Positions 10,382 through 25,718 are shown, numbered from the stretch's first letter. The stretch is 64,000 nucleotides of DNA from Oopsacas minuta (GCA_024704765.1 JAKMXF010000288.1:434001-498000), one strand, 5' to 3'. Translations and numbers: made by a program. The notes: generated by a model not told the origin, from the sequence alone.

Positions 10382-12553
10382 GCTATTTTTAGTAACATTC
10401 CATGATTTCGTGTTTATTAGCCTTTTATCATTGATTCACTTTAGATTATCAAAAGTATATATCTGCCACTTAAATATGGCAGGAGTCACAGGACATTTGG
10501 CATACTTGGACACTTTTTGGCGGGATTTCCATATTTAAGTTCCATTGACACGTGCCGCAAGCCCAAATTGTCCTGAATTTTGTGGACCATCTGGACAAAT
10601 ATTATTCCCAACTATTTCTTAGTTCTGCCTCTCATGAACCAATTGTCCCCCTTTAGGGAAAGTTGGATCGCCCCCCTGGCTTATGGAGACCACATTTCAT
10701 ATATTACACAACCAGTGATTATATTATTTCATTATTATTAAATGTCATTTGATTTGACAAATGAATGCACAGGATTCTACCTTGAAGGTTTTCACACCTT
10801 GAAGGACTACGACTTGTGCTAAAAATAGTGTTCTGTGTAGCTAACCATCTTATTGGTTGATTGGCAAGAGTAACACTTATATTATTTGTTATTGGATAGA
10901 GGTAAATTTTGGGGGACTTTTGAGTGAAAATTTGTGATATTAATATTTTCACACCTTCAGTTATAGCCTCTTATTTATCTCAATATGATTCAGAAATTAA
11001 GTTCCAACCCTAAACCAATAATACAAATATTGAGATCCTGTGCTCCTACTGTTTACTATAGACCCACGAACGATAGCAGGGGTCCATACAGGATCTCAAA
11101 ATTTGTATTGTGGGTGAAAATGGTTGGGAACAGCTGATTTAAATCCACATTTTCACACCATTTGGATGATAATACTTGTATTTAGAGTAATGACATCTTA
11201 GATCACATCTATGACAATATCCAAAACATTATCATATAAACTGATTTGTGGATATTTTCGATGATTAAATGTATGAAATTAATTATAGATTTTGACACCT
11301 TTAATAGTCAATTAAGTCCTTACTAACTTGATACGTGACAATGTTTCAGTTCTTTTTTAGTTGCTAAAAATGCAATTTGTCTTTGTGAATGACCTTTTCG
11401 CATTGAAGGCAATATGTCACTTTAAGTATCCATAGCAACGCTAATTAATTAATTTTCTGATTTTATGCCTATGACCTTGTGATTTATTCATTGTATAATG
11501 TCTGCGATTGATTATCTCATCAACCAATCAATATACGCGCGTCATAAGTGTTGAGTATTGTATTACAGTATTTACAATTCTCTTTTCATCATGAGTATAA
11601 GAATTTTCTCCAAGTTAAGCATTACACTTATCATTGAGGAATCAAGTTTTTGCCTACTAACTCATGTTCAAAACATGAAAGTAAACTTGTTTTTTATTCC
11701 AACAAGTTATTCCTCAATACAGGGATCGTTCTCTTTTGAACCAAAACCTCTAATTGGGTTCATGATTAAGTTATAAGAGAAATGACCCCTACCCGCTTGG
11801 GCTAAGTACCCCTCGGATTAAAGTCATTTTATGAAAATATTTCCTCCAAAATGGAAATATATTCATATATTTTTCTATATGTTCCGTAACAAATATATAA
11901 TAAAGAGAGATATAAATGAACTCAATAGTTCACAAAAATCTCTAAATATGCTGTATTCTATTTGAAATGGAACATTTGCATTGTACCAAAAATGTGCTAA
12001 TTAGTGTCGCAGCATGCCACAAATTTATGATCCTATACCATAGAGAAAGTTTCATCGAATATACCGTGGACAGCTGCAAAACTAGAGCTTATTTATTATT
12101 AGAAGGTGATAAAGATTATTCACATTCTATGTATTGTAAAATATTCTAAATCATTGGAAAAGAACTGCTGAATAATCATAAATATACTATTTTACATAAT
12201 AATGCATATTCTCGTTATTTATACTTTACAGAGGAAGAACTTTTGTAATTCTTTGAAGTCTTATCCAATGGATTTGCTTGGAGAATAATACATAGATTTC
12301 TGTATAAAATTACAGGTGTGATTCTTTTGCAATTTATAAAATTTCAAGAAATGCTCAGCATTTATGCTCACAAACATTTTGTAGAAAACCCTCTGAATTC
12401 ATCGGATGATTGCAAATCAACTTTATACCATTGTAAGGCGCATACCCAAGTATAACCATAGCAACCATTAGTGTAATAGGAATCTCAATCATATGCTTAT
12501 TATAATTAGCATCTGTAATACTACAATACAAACACGCTGTAATGTTATTGGTT
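10382..12553. other. intergenic, 2.2 kb
   Basis: No exon recognised; the short ORFs here are not conserved in any way I can see. Several TTTTCACACCTT-type motifs occur (about 10930-10950, 11148, 11285). A D-family repeat is at 11030-11135. The sequence becomes very AT-rich after 11500. Confidence 0.5.
11030..11135. repeat. D-family repeat (GGGTCCA...GGGAACAGCTGA)
   Basis: CTCCTACTGTTTACTATAGA, GGGGTCCATACAGGATC and GGTTGGGAACAGCTGA. Related copies are at 51095-51172 and 56600-56675, with a partial one near 49465-49530. Confidence 0.55.
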
Positions 12554-13626
12554 GACTGGATTGTATAAATAGTGAATAGATAAATGATTTTAACAATTAT
12601 ACTACTATTTTGTGTATATTTATTCGTTTTCAACAAACAAACAAACAAACAAATAATAACAAACAATGAGTTCTCATAATGGTGTTCTATTTGGGAAAAG
12701 TTACAATCAGCTGATGAAAGGAAATTTCCGCCAATCAGTGAGTATCTTTACAAAACTGATGAGTGATAATAATTTGGAAATTCTGGATTTGGCAGAATCT
12801 GAAAACGACACATTTTGTGCCACACGGAGATGTTCCACTCTCAGCCAATCAAATACTTCACTCAGTTCTAATACTTCTGCTGCTTCTCTATTCAGTGCAA
12901 CTTCTGCCACTAGCGACACTAACACATCTTGTGAAGGGACACAATTAAGTGTCACTTCACCACCTACTCGCAGAGTTTCAGAGAGAGGATACCTAAGGGC
13001 GAACAGACTGAAGAGAGTGTACAATGAGGCCGTAAGGAGACGACAAGAACAGGACCCTCTGAGTAAGGAGCATTGCAAACACCTTAAACAATCTCTAGTG
13101 ATTGCCATCAACAAACTACACTCACTTCCTGACCAATCAGATGGCTATCTGGAAGCAGCTGCTGTTATGTGTCTACTCAGCCAATGGAATGTCGCAGAGG
13201 AAATATACGAAATAGGCATTCAGCGTTGTCAATACACCACCAATCAAATGCTATACTTCCAACTGGACCAACTCAGAGCCATAAACCGACACATTTCTGA
13301 CACCTTGACTCTCTGTACAAATACTATTATTATTTGATTCTCTGTACATTATGCGAATACTGTAATTATGTTTATTTGTATTTTATCAAAATATATTCGA
13401 TTAAACTATTCTACATTCCTCAATCAGTATCTTAGCAACAATATCGGGGACATGGTATGTGAGGTATAAGAGTAATATAATTGGGATTCACGCTTTACAC
13501 CTTGGTAACCGATTATTTAATCAGGAATGTACTCTATTCGTTAAGATAATTAGCTCATTAACTGTCCAACAGCTAACAACCGTTTCTAAGATTGGAATGT
13601 ATCTGTCACTAAATATGATACTATCA
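12554..13626 (+). repeat. left arm of a ~1.07-kb inverted repeat
   Basis: Every base pairs with the arm at 14424-15496 about a centre at 14025 (paired coordinates sum to 28050), with one mismatch seen at 13616/14434. The outer limit is GACTGGATTGTATAAA and the inner limit is near ATACTATCA. Homology stops sharply at both ends. Confidence 0.95.
12666..13337 (+). CDS. unrecognised 223-residue protein, copy 1
   Basis: Intronless ORF from ATG 12666 (context AACAAACAATGAG) to TGA. I do not recognise the family. Residues 1-40 look helical and basic, and about 50-100 are Ser/Thr-rich and low complexity (SNTSLSSNTSAASLFS). About 105-210 is predicted helical with a TPR- or HEAT-like feel (LKQSLVIAINKLHSLPDQ, then YLEAAAVMCLLSQWNVAEEI). 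No signal peptide, TM segment or catalytic motif is visible. It is preceded by a (CAAA)n run. It lies wholly inside the left arm of the inverted repeat and has an identical partner on the opposite strand. Lack of introns is unusual beside its neighbours and could mean retrogene origin. Confidence 0.6.
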   Translation: MSSHNGVLFGKSYNQLMKGNFRQSVSIFTKLMSDNNLEILDLAESENDTFCATRRCSTLSQSNTSLSSNTSAASLFSATSATSDTNTSCEGTQLSVTSPPTRRVSERGYLRANRLKRVYNEAVRRRQEQDPLSKEHCKHLKQSLVIAINKLHSLPDQSDGYLEAAAVMCLLSQWNVAEEIYEIGIQRCQYTTNQMLYFQLDQLRAINRHISDTLTLCTNTIII

Positions 13627-14423
13627 ATATATGGAAATGTCTACAGTGGAAGTTGTGCCACATAATATCCACATTTAAATATCAATATTCGTCTGAATTA
13701 TAGCAAAATGATAACCAAACCTTATCTCCAAAATATTGCTTACTTCCAAATAGGAGATTTTAATCTACTGTTATCATTTACGGAGTGTTATAATTCGACT
13801 ACATCAGAAATTGGTGCTGATAACCATTTGATTGATCAAGACATAACATGCATAAATCATCATAGCAACATACATCCATATAAAGAATGCAAATATTCAT
13901 AAATGACATGCAGGGTGTTGAACTTATACACATTTCTAAGGTAACAGATCATTGCTATATACAAACACGATTATATTCTAAAAACGTGTATTACACAATA
14001 TAAGTCAATATAAAGTACATTCCACATGATATAACTGGTAGTGAAGGAAATAATATGACTATTATTAGTAACACATGATTTAATCAGGTAAGCTAGCATT
14101 TGATTGGGTAATATCGTATAAGAATATATTTAGCAAATAAAGCTTTCAACCAATCAGATTACATATTATCCCAAAAGTAAATAAATTCTGGAAAAACAAC
14201 AATAACTCTTTTGGGAATTCCCCCGAAAATATTATCAATCAAATTCTAATTTTAGCTAAAATACTACTATTAGATATTACTAATTAGATTTGTTAATTAT
14301 TAAGTTTACTTATTCACGTTATTTTGTATTAATAAACATTTCAATATATGGAACTAATTAACTTAATTAACACCTAATTTGAAAATAACAAATACTCTCA
14401 AATTTGATTCGCCAACTGGTTTA
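13627..14423. other. spacer of the inverted repeat
   Basis: 797 bp of AT-rich single-copy sequence between the two arms. No gene, RNA or transposase remnant is recognised. Confidence 0.7.
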
Positions 14424-15496
14424 TGATAGTATCCTATTTAGTGACAGATACATTCCAATCTTAGAAACGGTTGTTAGCTGTTGGACAGTTAATGAGCTAA
14501 TTATCTTAACGAATAGAGTACATTCCTGATTAAATAATCGGTTACCAAGGTGTAAAGCGTGAATCCCAATTATATTACTCTTATACCTCACATACCATGT
14601 CCCCGATATTGTTGCTAAGATACTGATTGAGGAATGTAGAATAGTTTAATCGAATATATTTTGATAAAATACAAATAAACATAATTACAGTATTCGCATA
14701 ATGTACAGAGAATCAAATAATAATAGTATTTGTACAGAGAGTCAAGGTGTCAGAAATGTGTCGGTTTATGGCTCTGAGTTGGTCCAGTTGGAAGTATAGC
14801 ATTTGATTGGTGGTGTATTGACAACGCTGAATGCCTATTTCGTATATTTCCTCTGCGACATTCCATTGGCTGAGTAGACACATAACAGCAGCTGCTTCCA
14901 GATAGCCATCTGATTGGTCAGGAAGTGAGTGTAGTTTGTTGATGGCAATCACTAGAGATTGTTTAAGGTGTTTGCAATGCTCCTTACTCAGAGGGTCCTG
15001 TTCTTGTCGTCTCCTTACGGCCTCATTGTACACTCTCTTCAGTCTGTTCGCCCTTAGGTATCCTCTCTCTGAAACTCTGCGAGTAGGTGGTGAAGTGACA
15101 CTTAATTGTGTCCCTTCACAAGATGTGTTAGTGTCGCTAGTGGCAGAAGTTGCACTGAATAGAGAAGCAGCAGAAGTATTAGAACTGAGTGAAGTATTTG
15201 ATTGGCTGAGAGTGGAACATCTCCGTGTGGCACAAAATGTGTCGTTTTCAGATTCTGCCAAATCCAGAATTTCCAAATTATTATCACTCATCAGTTTTGT
15301 AAAGATACTCACTGATTGGCGGAAATTTCCTTTCATCAGCTGATTGTAACTTTTCCCAAATAGAACACCATTATGAGAACTCATTGTTTGTTATTATTTG
15401 TTTGTTTGTTTGTTTGTTGAAAACGAATAAATATACACAAAATAGTAGTATAATTGTTAAAATCATTTATCTATTCACTATTTATACAATCCAGTC
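14424..15496 (-). repeat. right arm of the ~1.07-kb inverted repeat
   Basis: Reverse complement of 12554-13626, including the (TTTG)n run, the whole 223-residue ORF and about 290 bp of 3' flank. Confidence 0.95.
14713..15384 (-). CDS. unrecognised 223-residue protein, copy 2
   Basis: Identical in translation, and as far as I can compare in nucleotide sequence, to the ORF at 12666-13337, in divergent orientation. The two copies converge tail to tail on the 797-bp spacer. If the palindrome is real, both copies could be expressed, because the arm carries about 110 bp upstream of the ATG. If it is an assembly error, only one gene exists. Confidence 0.55.
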   Translation of the reverse strand: MSSHNGVLFGKSYNQLMKGNFRQSVSIFTKLMSDNNLEILDLAESENDTFCATRRCSTLSQSNTSLSSNTSAASLFSATSATSDTNTSCEGTQLSVTSPPTRRVSERGYLRANRLKRVYNEAVRRRQEQDPLSKEHCKHLKQSLVIAINKLHSLPDQSDGYLEAAAVMCLLSQWNVAEEIYEIGIQRCQYTTNQMLYFQLDQLRAINRHISDTLTLCTNTIII

Positions 15497-16553
15497 TACT
15501 ACATGTTTCTGTTACACACTGTTATATGAATGAGTTGTTAAACTCAATGGCATTCCTTTGATGTGAATATGTACAAGATCTAGGCGGGCTTTTTTCTCGT
15601 TTTCACCTAGGTAGACACATTGTTATCCGTGTAATTGCCTTTATCTCTGACAAACTTTCTCCAATTGCAGTTCTAATCATATAAATTGGCTGAATGGCTC
15701 TATGTATGATTTATCAGTCATTCAAGGAATTTGCATGCATGTATAGTCAGTGATGCTTTACATTCCTCTTCACATTTTTATCTGGTTGCTATAGTAACTC
15801 CCTTGAATTCATTAAACTTCAAACTTTAGCTTCGCTTATGAAGGTGATAGAGTGTTTAATGGTCGCAGCCAGTTCCGCCAACTTTCTAACAAATTGAATG
15901 ATTGAGGGTCCTCATAATAGCTCTATGGGGCTGTAACCATGGGGAACAGCCCCCTGCTCCCCTGCGTCGGCGCTTATTTGTACCTTAATAGTGTTAGTGT
16001 CTGATAGTTGTCATGTTCTCATTCACCCATAATTCTTAGTGCATTTTTATACTTATTATTTGTAGAATTTACGGTTTCTGATTGAAATTATTAATAAAGC
16101 TATTTTCCACATATGGCGCCTGTTTATGGATTCACTTTGTGTCACGATAAATTCTAGATGTTAACACAGGTGTTAAATATTCATACATATGGTCTAACTA
16201 ATTTGGACATCATCTTTCATTCAAAAGTTCAAAATATGCAAAAATTGGCTCATAGGTTGTAAAATTTATGGTTTTATGATAATTTAATAATGGAACTAGC
16301 TTCCAAATAGTTCCAAATTGTAACACCTTTTATGTGGATGAATGAGACACAAGTTAACACATATGTTGTGTCTGTGTAACCAATGGTTCATTTATGTTCC
16401 AATTGGGACTATAATCTGTATTTATCTATCTGAACAGTGGATAAGAAATGACCTCAACAAGATTAACACTAATCCCATTATGCATAACACTTTATTGGAA
16501 CCATAGATTTAAGTGGCTTTCAAATTGAAACTAAACATTGTTATTATATCAAA
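15497..16553. other. intergenic, 1.06 kb
   Basis: No exon recognised. AT-rich, with TAACACC and AATATTCATA fragments of the common motif. It should contain the CEP112-like promoter. Confidence 0.45.
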
Positions 16554-19500
16554 ATGTTTAACTCATGCCCGTTTCTTGATAATGCCACAGATGAAATGTT
16601 CCAAAATGGAACTGGAACTATAAAGAATATAAATATATTAATCAGTAAATTGTCTCGCAAATCAAACGATAGAGTTAGAGCTTCACAGTGGGTAATAAAA
16701 CTTAAACAACTCGACAGCCAATCAATTATCAGGGATCATTATATCCAACTGCTATTCTCTCAGCTTAGTAATAATAGGCTCTCAGATCCATTTCTGGAAC
16801 TACCACCAACCACACCACTTCTACCACTTGGTTAGTTCCGTATTATAGTTAGTTCCATATTCATGAAAGTGACAAACATGCACCTGTTTGTTTTCACACC
16901 TTTCTGGTTAATTTAGGATCACATCAACCTCTTTTTCAACAGCATTCCATTACTCCACCTGTGTTGTCAGGGAAGAACTCTCAAGATTATATACATCAAC
17001 GCAGTCATTCGATTGAAATGTCAGTTCCATTCCAAAATGGGCATTCACACCTAACGCCACCATCCAGACACAGACCAATTCAAAATATGGTTTGTGGCTA
17101 TTTTTAGAAATTTAATCAAGTTTTTTACATTCAATTCCGTAGAATTCGTCGCGAGGATTTGAGGATTTGCTTGAATCGACTGAATTACTTTTGTCGCAAA
17201 CACAGCCACCATTTGGCGCCCAGGATCACTTGCCAAGGAGATACCAAAGAGGTAAGTTCGTTACCATGGAGATTCCTGAATGATTAATCATATTTTCACA
17301 CCTTAGATGGTCACCCCGACACAGTTACTTCTCTTCTTGTAGACGAGGAGGATTTTCCGCCACTTTATGAAGCCAATCTTTCCTCACCAGAACTGACACT
17401 ATCTGATAATAATTTAGGTAATATATGCCACTAACACCTTCCTAGAGGTGTCGTTTTAGGCATTGACACTTTTGGTGTGCTGGACACTTTATTTAGCTTC
17501 CACAATAACTGAAAATACAAATTTGTATATTTTGGTTCATTTACAAATCAATATTTATTGGAGGGTATCATATACAGAATTCCAATTACATTTATTCGTT
17601 GCTAGGAGATGGACTTCTAGAATGTTCAAGCAAAAAGAGACATTCAGATGTCACTGATTTGATTGGTGGAAATTTAAGCGCCAGACTACATAACCGTATT
17701 CGTACAGCTCCTGTATCTGATAGGCGGCGACACAATCCTCTGCTACAAGATGACAGTCTTAGAATGGTGAGTGTGCCACTTACAAAATATTCTGTTTCAC
17801 AATTAGGACTCCAATTATGCCACTTTATGCCACTTGAAAGTGTCACATTTCCTTCTATAGATTCTGGACCAAAAGAACTCAGAGCTAGAATCTACTAAGC
17901 ATAACTACTCATCGAAACTTCAAGAGGTTGTGTCCAGGTGTCGCCGTCTAGAGGACAGACTGAGACAATCAGAATTGGAATTGGGAAGAGAGAGAGATGG
18001 AACTAATGAGAAATTGGAGGAACAGAAGAATTTATTTGAAAAGCGACACAATTCTTTGGTCAAAGAATATGAACTAAAAATGCAAACAGTAAGCTTTGTT
18101 TACTTGTTTGTTTATTTGCAAAATATAAACAATTATGCTACCAAAAAGTGTCCGAGTAAATGTGACACATATTAGCTAGTGTTAAGGTGTAACCGCGACA
18201 CCATATGTCACAAATATGAGAATAGATCCTCAAAATGACATGGCCGTAAATCGCCACTATGAAATGTGTTTATTGTAGTTGTGTTGTTGTCTAGTTTATA
18301 GAGGATAATGAATATGAGAGAGGTGACATACACAAACAACACAACCAGAAATTGAGTGACGTCATGACATCAACACAAGATCAAAGAATTAAATTAGAAT
18401 CTGAATTTGCTAAACAAGCTAGAGCGACGAATAGGATTGTACAGGAATTGGAGATTAGAGTTAAACAGCTGACTGATGAAGTAGCTAATGAGGCAAAGGT
18501 AAACAAATATACAAACAAACAAATAAACATACAATTAGACAAGTAGACAAACAAACAAACAAGTAAACAATTATACCAAAACAAATGAAAGGATGAACCG
18601 ATTTAGTAAGATTTGTTTGTGATTTGTTGTTATTTACTATTTACAGAGTCGCACACACATATTCAAAGAAAAAACAGAATTGGAACAAAGAGTGCAGTCA
18701 TTACGCCACCAATTAGACGCCTCAAGCAATAGGTGTGAAGAACTGGAACTAGAGAAAAGAGAATATTTCGCTGATTATGAAGGAAATCTTAGAAAATTAC
18801 AAAATCAATTAGAACAAACAATTCAGATAGCAAAACAGGAACAGAATGGGTGTATACAAAAGTATAATGCTAAGATGCAGGTAGTAAACAAGTAAACAAA
18901 CTAGTAAACAAGCAAACAAACTTGTAAATAAACAAACAAACACATAACTATTCATAACGAATTCCTTTTACGATAGGATTTAGAGAAACAGCTGATTCAA
19001 TATAAGAACGCGCTAGATATTTCCAGAACAGATAAACAACAATTAGAAGCAAACATAGAACAAACAAACAAACATCTTAGCAACAAAGACGTGCAATTGG
19101 AATGTACAGTCAATCAAGCTAAAACAGAAATAGAACAGGTCCATATATATATATATATGGGGTGTAGGCCAATTGGGCTAAAATGTGTCCCAATAACACC
19201 TTGAGTATGGCACAAATTTGTATAATGAATACTGTAAAGTTCATTTTTATATGAGACACGTATTATCCATGGTCCATACTTATCGGCTACAGTTCATGTA
19301 GAATTTGTATTATCACCACATTGCCATATCCATATATATCACCTAATCGTAGAAGTTTGTCCTTTGGGCATATACCATTTCCCATATTACCGTATACTCC
19401 TCTTAATAGAGCTACCAGTTAATCGGGTCAATATGTCCTCTGGTCCTGATGTGACCTTGTTAAGGGAGTCTACAGTTATGCGAAGTGATGACCCCTCTAG

Positions 19501-21876
19501 TTATCAACAATTCCTTTACGCTTGTCAAGGATATTTGTCCGACACCCCTGTTATAAACTAGTCTATAATAGATTGAGACGCGCTATAAACAGAAACTGAG
19601 AAAATTAGAATCAACAATAACAACAAGAGAGAACACAATAAGAGAGCTCGAAAATATTAACACAAAACAAACACAACAAGCTCAATTCGCATTAGACCAA
19701 TTCAAATCACAGTTTGAAAAGAATTCTTCAGATATTTATAAGCAAATGAAACAACAACTGGAGAAGGTAAATAATTTTGGCGCATACGGGGTGGATGTCG
19801 TCCAGGGGGGCTAGGCGGGTAAATGTGTTACCACCTCTCCATAGTTACAAGTAGGGTTATAAGGAATTTATAGGTGAAATTACAGAGTTATTTTTAATCT
19901 CAAATTCATGTGGATTTTGATAATTGGAATCCCAGCGGACATACGTATACGACGTTTAGTTCCATATTTCAACACCTATAGGTTGAGCAGGATTTAGAAA
20001 CGAGCCGACAGGTCCGTGAGAAGCAATGCCGTGAAAATATGAAACAGAGAGAAATAGAGAAAAAACAAAATACAAAAGAGATTGAAATTTTGAAAGTGAA
20101 ATTTGGGAAAGAACGCCAACAAATTTTGAAAGATTCAGAGGATATGAAGATTAAACTGGAACTGAAACTAACTGAAGAGCGGGATAAGATTCTTAGGAAC
20201 ACTCAAGAAAAAGTGTCACGTAATGAGAACGAGTTCAGGTATGAGTAGCGTAAATAACAACAAATAATTGTCTCACAAGTTACCTGTGTCTAGATTAAAA
20301 TGTCAAGAAGATAGCAACAGGATAAACACATTGGAATGTGAACTAAAGGAAGCTAGAGATCAGTTAGCTACACAACAGACTCAGTATAAGAGTCAGCTGT
20401 TAGAGGTTAGCATGATGAGAGAGGAAGAGAAACAAAACAACAACAGAATACACCAGAACCTTATCTCTAAGTTTAAAGTTAGTTTGTATTAACTGGACTA
20501 TGGATATTCGGGTACTTTGTTCACGCCATATCCTAATAATAACATGCTCTTTTGTTTGTTGTTATTTACTTTAGGGTGAGATTGATGATCAGAGGAGACA
20601 AATAGAAAGTCAATATTCTGACAGAGCACAACATCAACAACAACAAACAGACAACAAGCTACAAGAATTAGAATCAGCAAACCAAGAAAGATTATTAAGG
20701 ATTCAACAGAAATTATCAACAGCTGATAATGAGATTAAATACTTGAAAGAAGATCTGTTAAGAAACAAGGTATTTATTCATATGATTAATCTTCACACCT
20801 AAGCCTGTGTGCACTGAGTGAATTATGAGGTGTAGAGTGGAGATTTGCACCCACGAGGGCGAAAATATGATATCAAGGTGTTCAAATTGTGTCGCATAGG
20901 CCACTTATGAGGAACACATCAGAGAAAATACAACACATCATGAACACTCATTAGATGAAGTTAGAAAGAGTCATGATGCTGGAATGAGATCTCTACAGCA
21001 GGAGAGTGACACTAATAGAGAAATGGTGTCACAAATCGAGAAGAGGTGTCATCAGGTGAGATATATCTCATAAATAGTAGAACTTACAATTGGGGAACAC
21101 TTTGGGACTCCTGAAAGTGTTTCTTATATGGAGGTGGTAACCATTTTCAGCATAACACACGTCATTAAGTAGAACCGACGTTACTGATCCCCATGAACTG
21201 TGAACAAAATACATCCTACAGTCCTGTTGATCCCCACGAATTATGATAAACACTTATGTTCCTTAATGGGAGGTCCATGTGAATGGCTAAGTGATATTTG
21301 GACACAATAAAGTGTTCTCGAATGGAGGTGTTACTGTAGATAGTACTTCGACATATTTTCACAATTTCTCAGAGAGTTTATAACATATCGCTTAGATATT
21401 ATAACATGTTCTTGTATGTACACTATGCAACTTTTGTGCCAATTTTCACACCTCTAGCTCTTGACAATTCTTCAATTACTTCGAACGAAATTATTTCATT
21501 CAATTCCAAGGCCTGTGAAAAGGTGTGAAAATATACACATGATAATTTATAATATCACATACATAATTAGAGGTGACTACCTGTATACTTGTCAAATTTG
21601 CTATCTTAATCTCTAAAGGTGTGAACAGGAGTGCAAACACGGACAATCGGACAGAAATAGTAAATTCAATTCTATTTTTAGCTCGAAGTTGAATCAGAAC
21701 AGAAATTGAGTCATGCCCGCTTAAGGTATGAAGACAAGTTGTCTGGTTTACTGCCACATTCCATACGCAGAGAACTTGAGGACACAATTATGTCACTCAA
21801 GGCACAAGTGTCATCCTTGAATGAACGTTGCATTCTTTTGCAAGAACAGGTTGCTAAGAAGAGAGGGAGAGTTTAA
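16554..21876 (+). CDS. CEP112: CEP112-like centrosomal coiled-coil protein, 943 residues
   Basis: Fifteen exons join in frame (2,832 nt): 16554-16830, 16917-17089, 17143-17251, 17307-17417, 17606-17766, 17861-18088, 18304-18498, 18647-18880, 18977-19138, 19572-19766, 19982-20238, 20294-20477, 20575-20769, 20900-21055 and 21682-21876. Many coiled-coil exons are whole multiples of 3 nt (195 nt five times). The first ~275 residues are non-coil and partly Ser/Pro-rich; the rest is a nearly continuous coiled coil. The C-terminus (KLSGLLPHSIRRELEDTIM, then SLKAQVSSL) matches my memory of the CEP112 end, and total length fits human CEP112 (about 955). CEP112 localises to centrosomes. The exon 9 donor (CAG|GTCCAT) is weak. 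Other centrosomal coiled coils cannot be excluded without alignment. Confidence 0.7.
17281..17306 (+). promoter_or_regulatory. TGATTAATCA/TTTTCACACCTT motif used as a 3' splice site
   Basis: The recurrent motif ends CACACCTTAG and the next base starts CEP112-like exon 4, so its pyrimidine-rich tail serves as the polypyrimidine tract and acceptor. Function as a splice signal is inferred from position. Confidence 0.5.
19402..19475. repeat. R4 palindromic repeat (CEP112 intron)
   Basis: CCAGTTAATCGGGTCAATAT on the left and TTAAGGGAGTCTACAGTT on the right. Confidence 0.6.
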
Positions 21877-22042
21877 CTTTGGTTTGTTTGTTTGTTTGTT
21901 TGTTCACTTTTTATTTACGAATTCTTTTTGTTGTTAATTTAGTTATTAATATTGATATGCTAATTACAATGTTGTTGTTGTTCCTTGGGTGTTTATTATT
22001 AATTGTTTATTTGTTTGTTTATATTTCTGTAATTAGCAAAAA

Positions 22043-24410
<2,368 letters not shown>

Positions 24411-25718
24411 AGGATTTTGAGTGACAATTTGTTGGTGTTGTTGACAAACCTTATTTTGATGTGTTTTGTTAATAACGGAAATAAACAAACATCGAATAAT
24501 ACTTGCTTATTTGTTTGTTTACTTCCTTTAATTGTTTGTTTGTTTATTACTCCTTTTCAAGGTTTCCTCCCCCCTCCAGCCCTCCTTTTTGGTTTACAAA
24601 TATTTTAGCATATGAAAGGTAAACAAAACTTATCACACAATTATACCAAATGCTATGAGTATATTAACAATTATTACAAGTAAACAATCACAAAATATAA
24701 AGCCAACACTTCCTCTCTTATCATTGACATCTATAAAAGAATTGTATTATAATTTTCATATGTTATGTGATTAATCATATTTTCACACCTTACGTCGGCG
24801 CAGGAGTTTATTTTAAATTTTTCTCATAAAAATGAAAAGTTCATATTACACTCGAACCTCTCTTATCCGGCCCTCAGAGATACGGGACACCATTTTCCAA
24901 AAGTTGGTTTGACAATTTTCAGTAATATTTCCTTCTACTAAGCTGTCCTATTTGTACTCACAGACATAGCCACTTTTCGGGCATATCCCGCACTTATCTT
25001 ATATACTACTTAGTGGCAGCGGACGGGGGGGGCGAACGTGCGGTCGCCCCCCCCTCCCGTCACAGAAAATATCCCAAAGATTTGATTGTAGACTTACTAC
25101 TATTGGGTCAAATGAAGCCCGCTATCTGGAATTTGTAAACAAGTCTATTTAATGAATAACAATATATTATTATTGCTTTCTTGTTATTGGTTGAAAACTT
25201 ACTATAAGCGAGTAAACATAACAAAGTAGTCCTGTATATATTATTATAACAATCATTTTTAACCAGTTTTGTTGCTGACATTAGAAGAATTATTATTCGA
25301 TGAAAGCGCAACTTCGTGACTTCTACGATCCACAGCCTGTAGGCATCTAATCGCCAACGCCGAGACAGCAGAAACAGAAATTACCGAAATGGTAGCCACA
25401 GGAATCACAACCCCAACGATGACTGATGGAGGTGCAACCACGAATGACATTGGAACTGTCATTGGAAAACCTGCGGAGTTATCCGATCATGACAGACTGA
25501 ATCTGCTTAACGACGCGTTTGTGTCCAGCATTGGTTTTGATTGTCCTTATCAAAACAGGGCAAGCAAAGGAAAGGTCAAAAAAAATAAGTATTTGTCCAG
25601 GGTTATCGTCAGGATTATGTAATAGGGGGTGCATCGTACACACTCTGTGCACAATAGGCGTTAAAATACACCCCTAAGGAATAAAGAAGATGATAGCCCG
25701 TTTTTTGGGGTGAATATA
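24411..25718. other. intergenic downstream of MEK
   Basis: Contains a copy of the TGATTAATCA/TTTTCACACCTT motif at about 24770-24792 and a GC-rich CGGACGGGGGGGGC patch at 25020-25060. On the minus strand an ORF (25259-25462) encodes 67 residues with one hydrophobic segment (IVGVVIPVATISVISVSAV) and an Asn/Ser-rich tail. It could be a last exon of a membrane protein, but I see no partner exon. Confidence 0.35.

Noticed and set aside
14936-15343. 135-residue ORF antisense to the palindrome gene (and its twin at 12707-13114)
   Set aside because: It overlaps the 223-residue ORF on the other strand, has no family resemblance, and is duplicated only because the arm is duplicated.
12666-15384. Reading the two palindrome genes as terminal repeats of a transposon with the spacer as cargo
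   Set aside because: No target duplication or transposase was found at 12554/15496, and the arms contain an ordinary gene with flanks.
25389-25622. 77-residue + strand ORF overlapping a minus-strand hydrophobic ORF
   Set aside because: Neither has a partner exon or recognised family; the plus-strand one looks like the shadow of the other.
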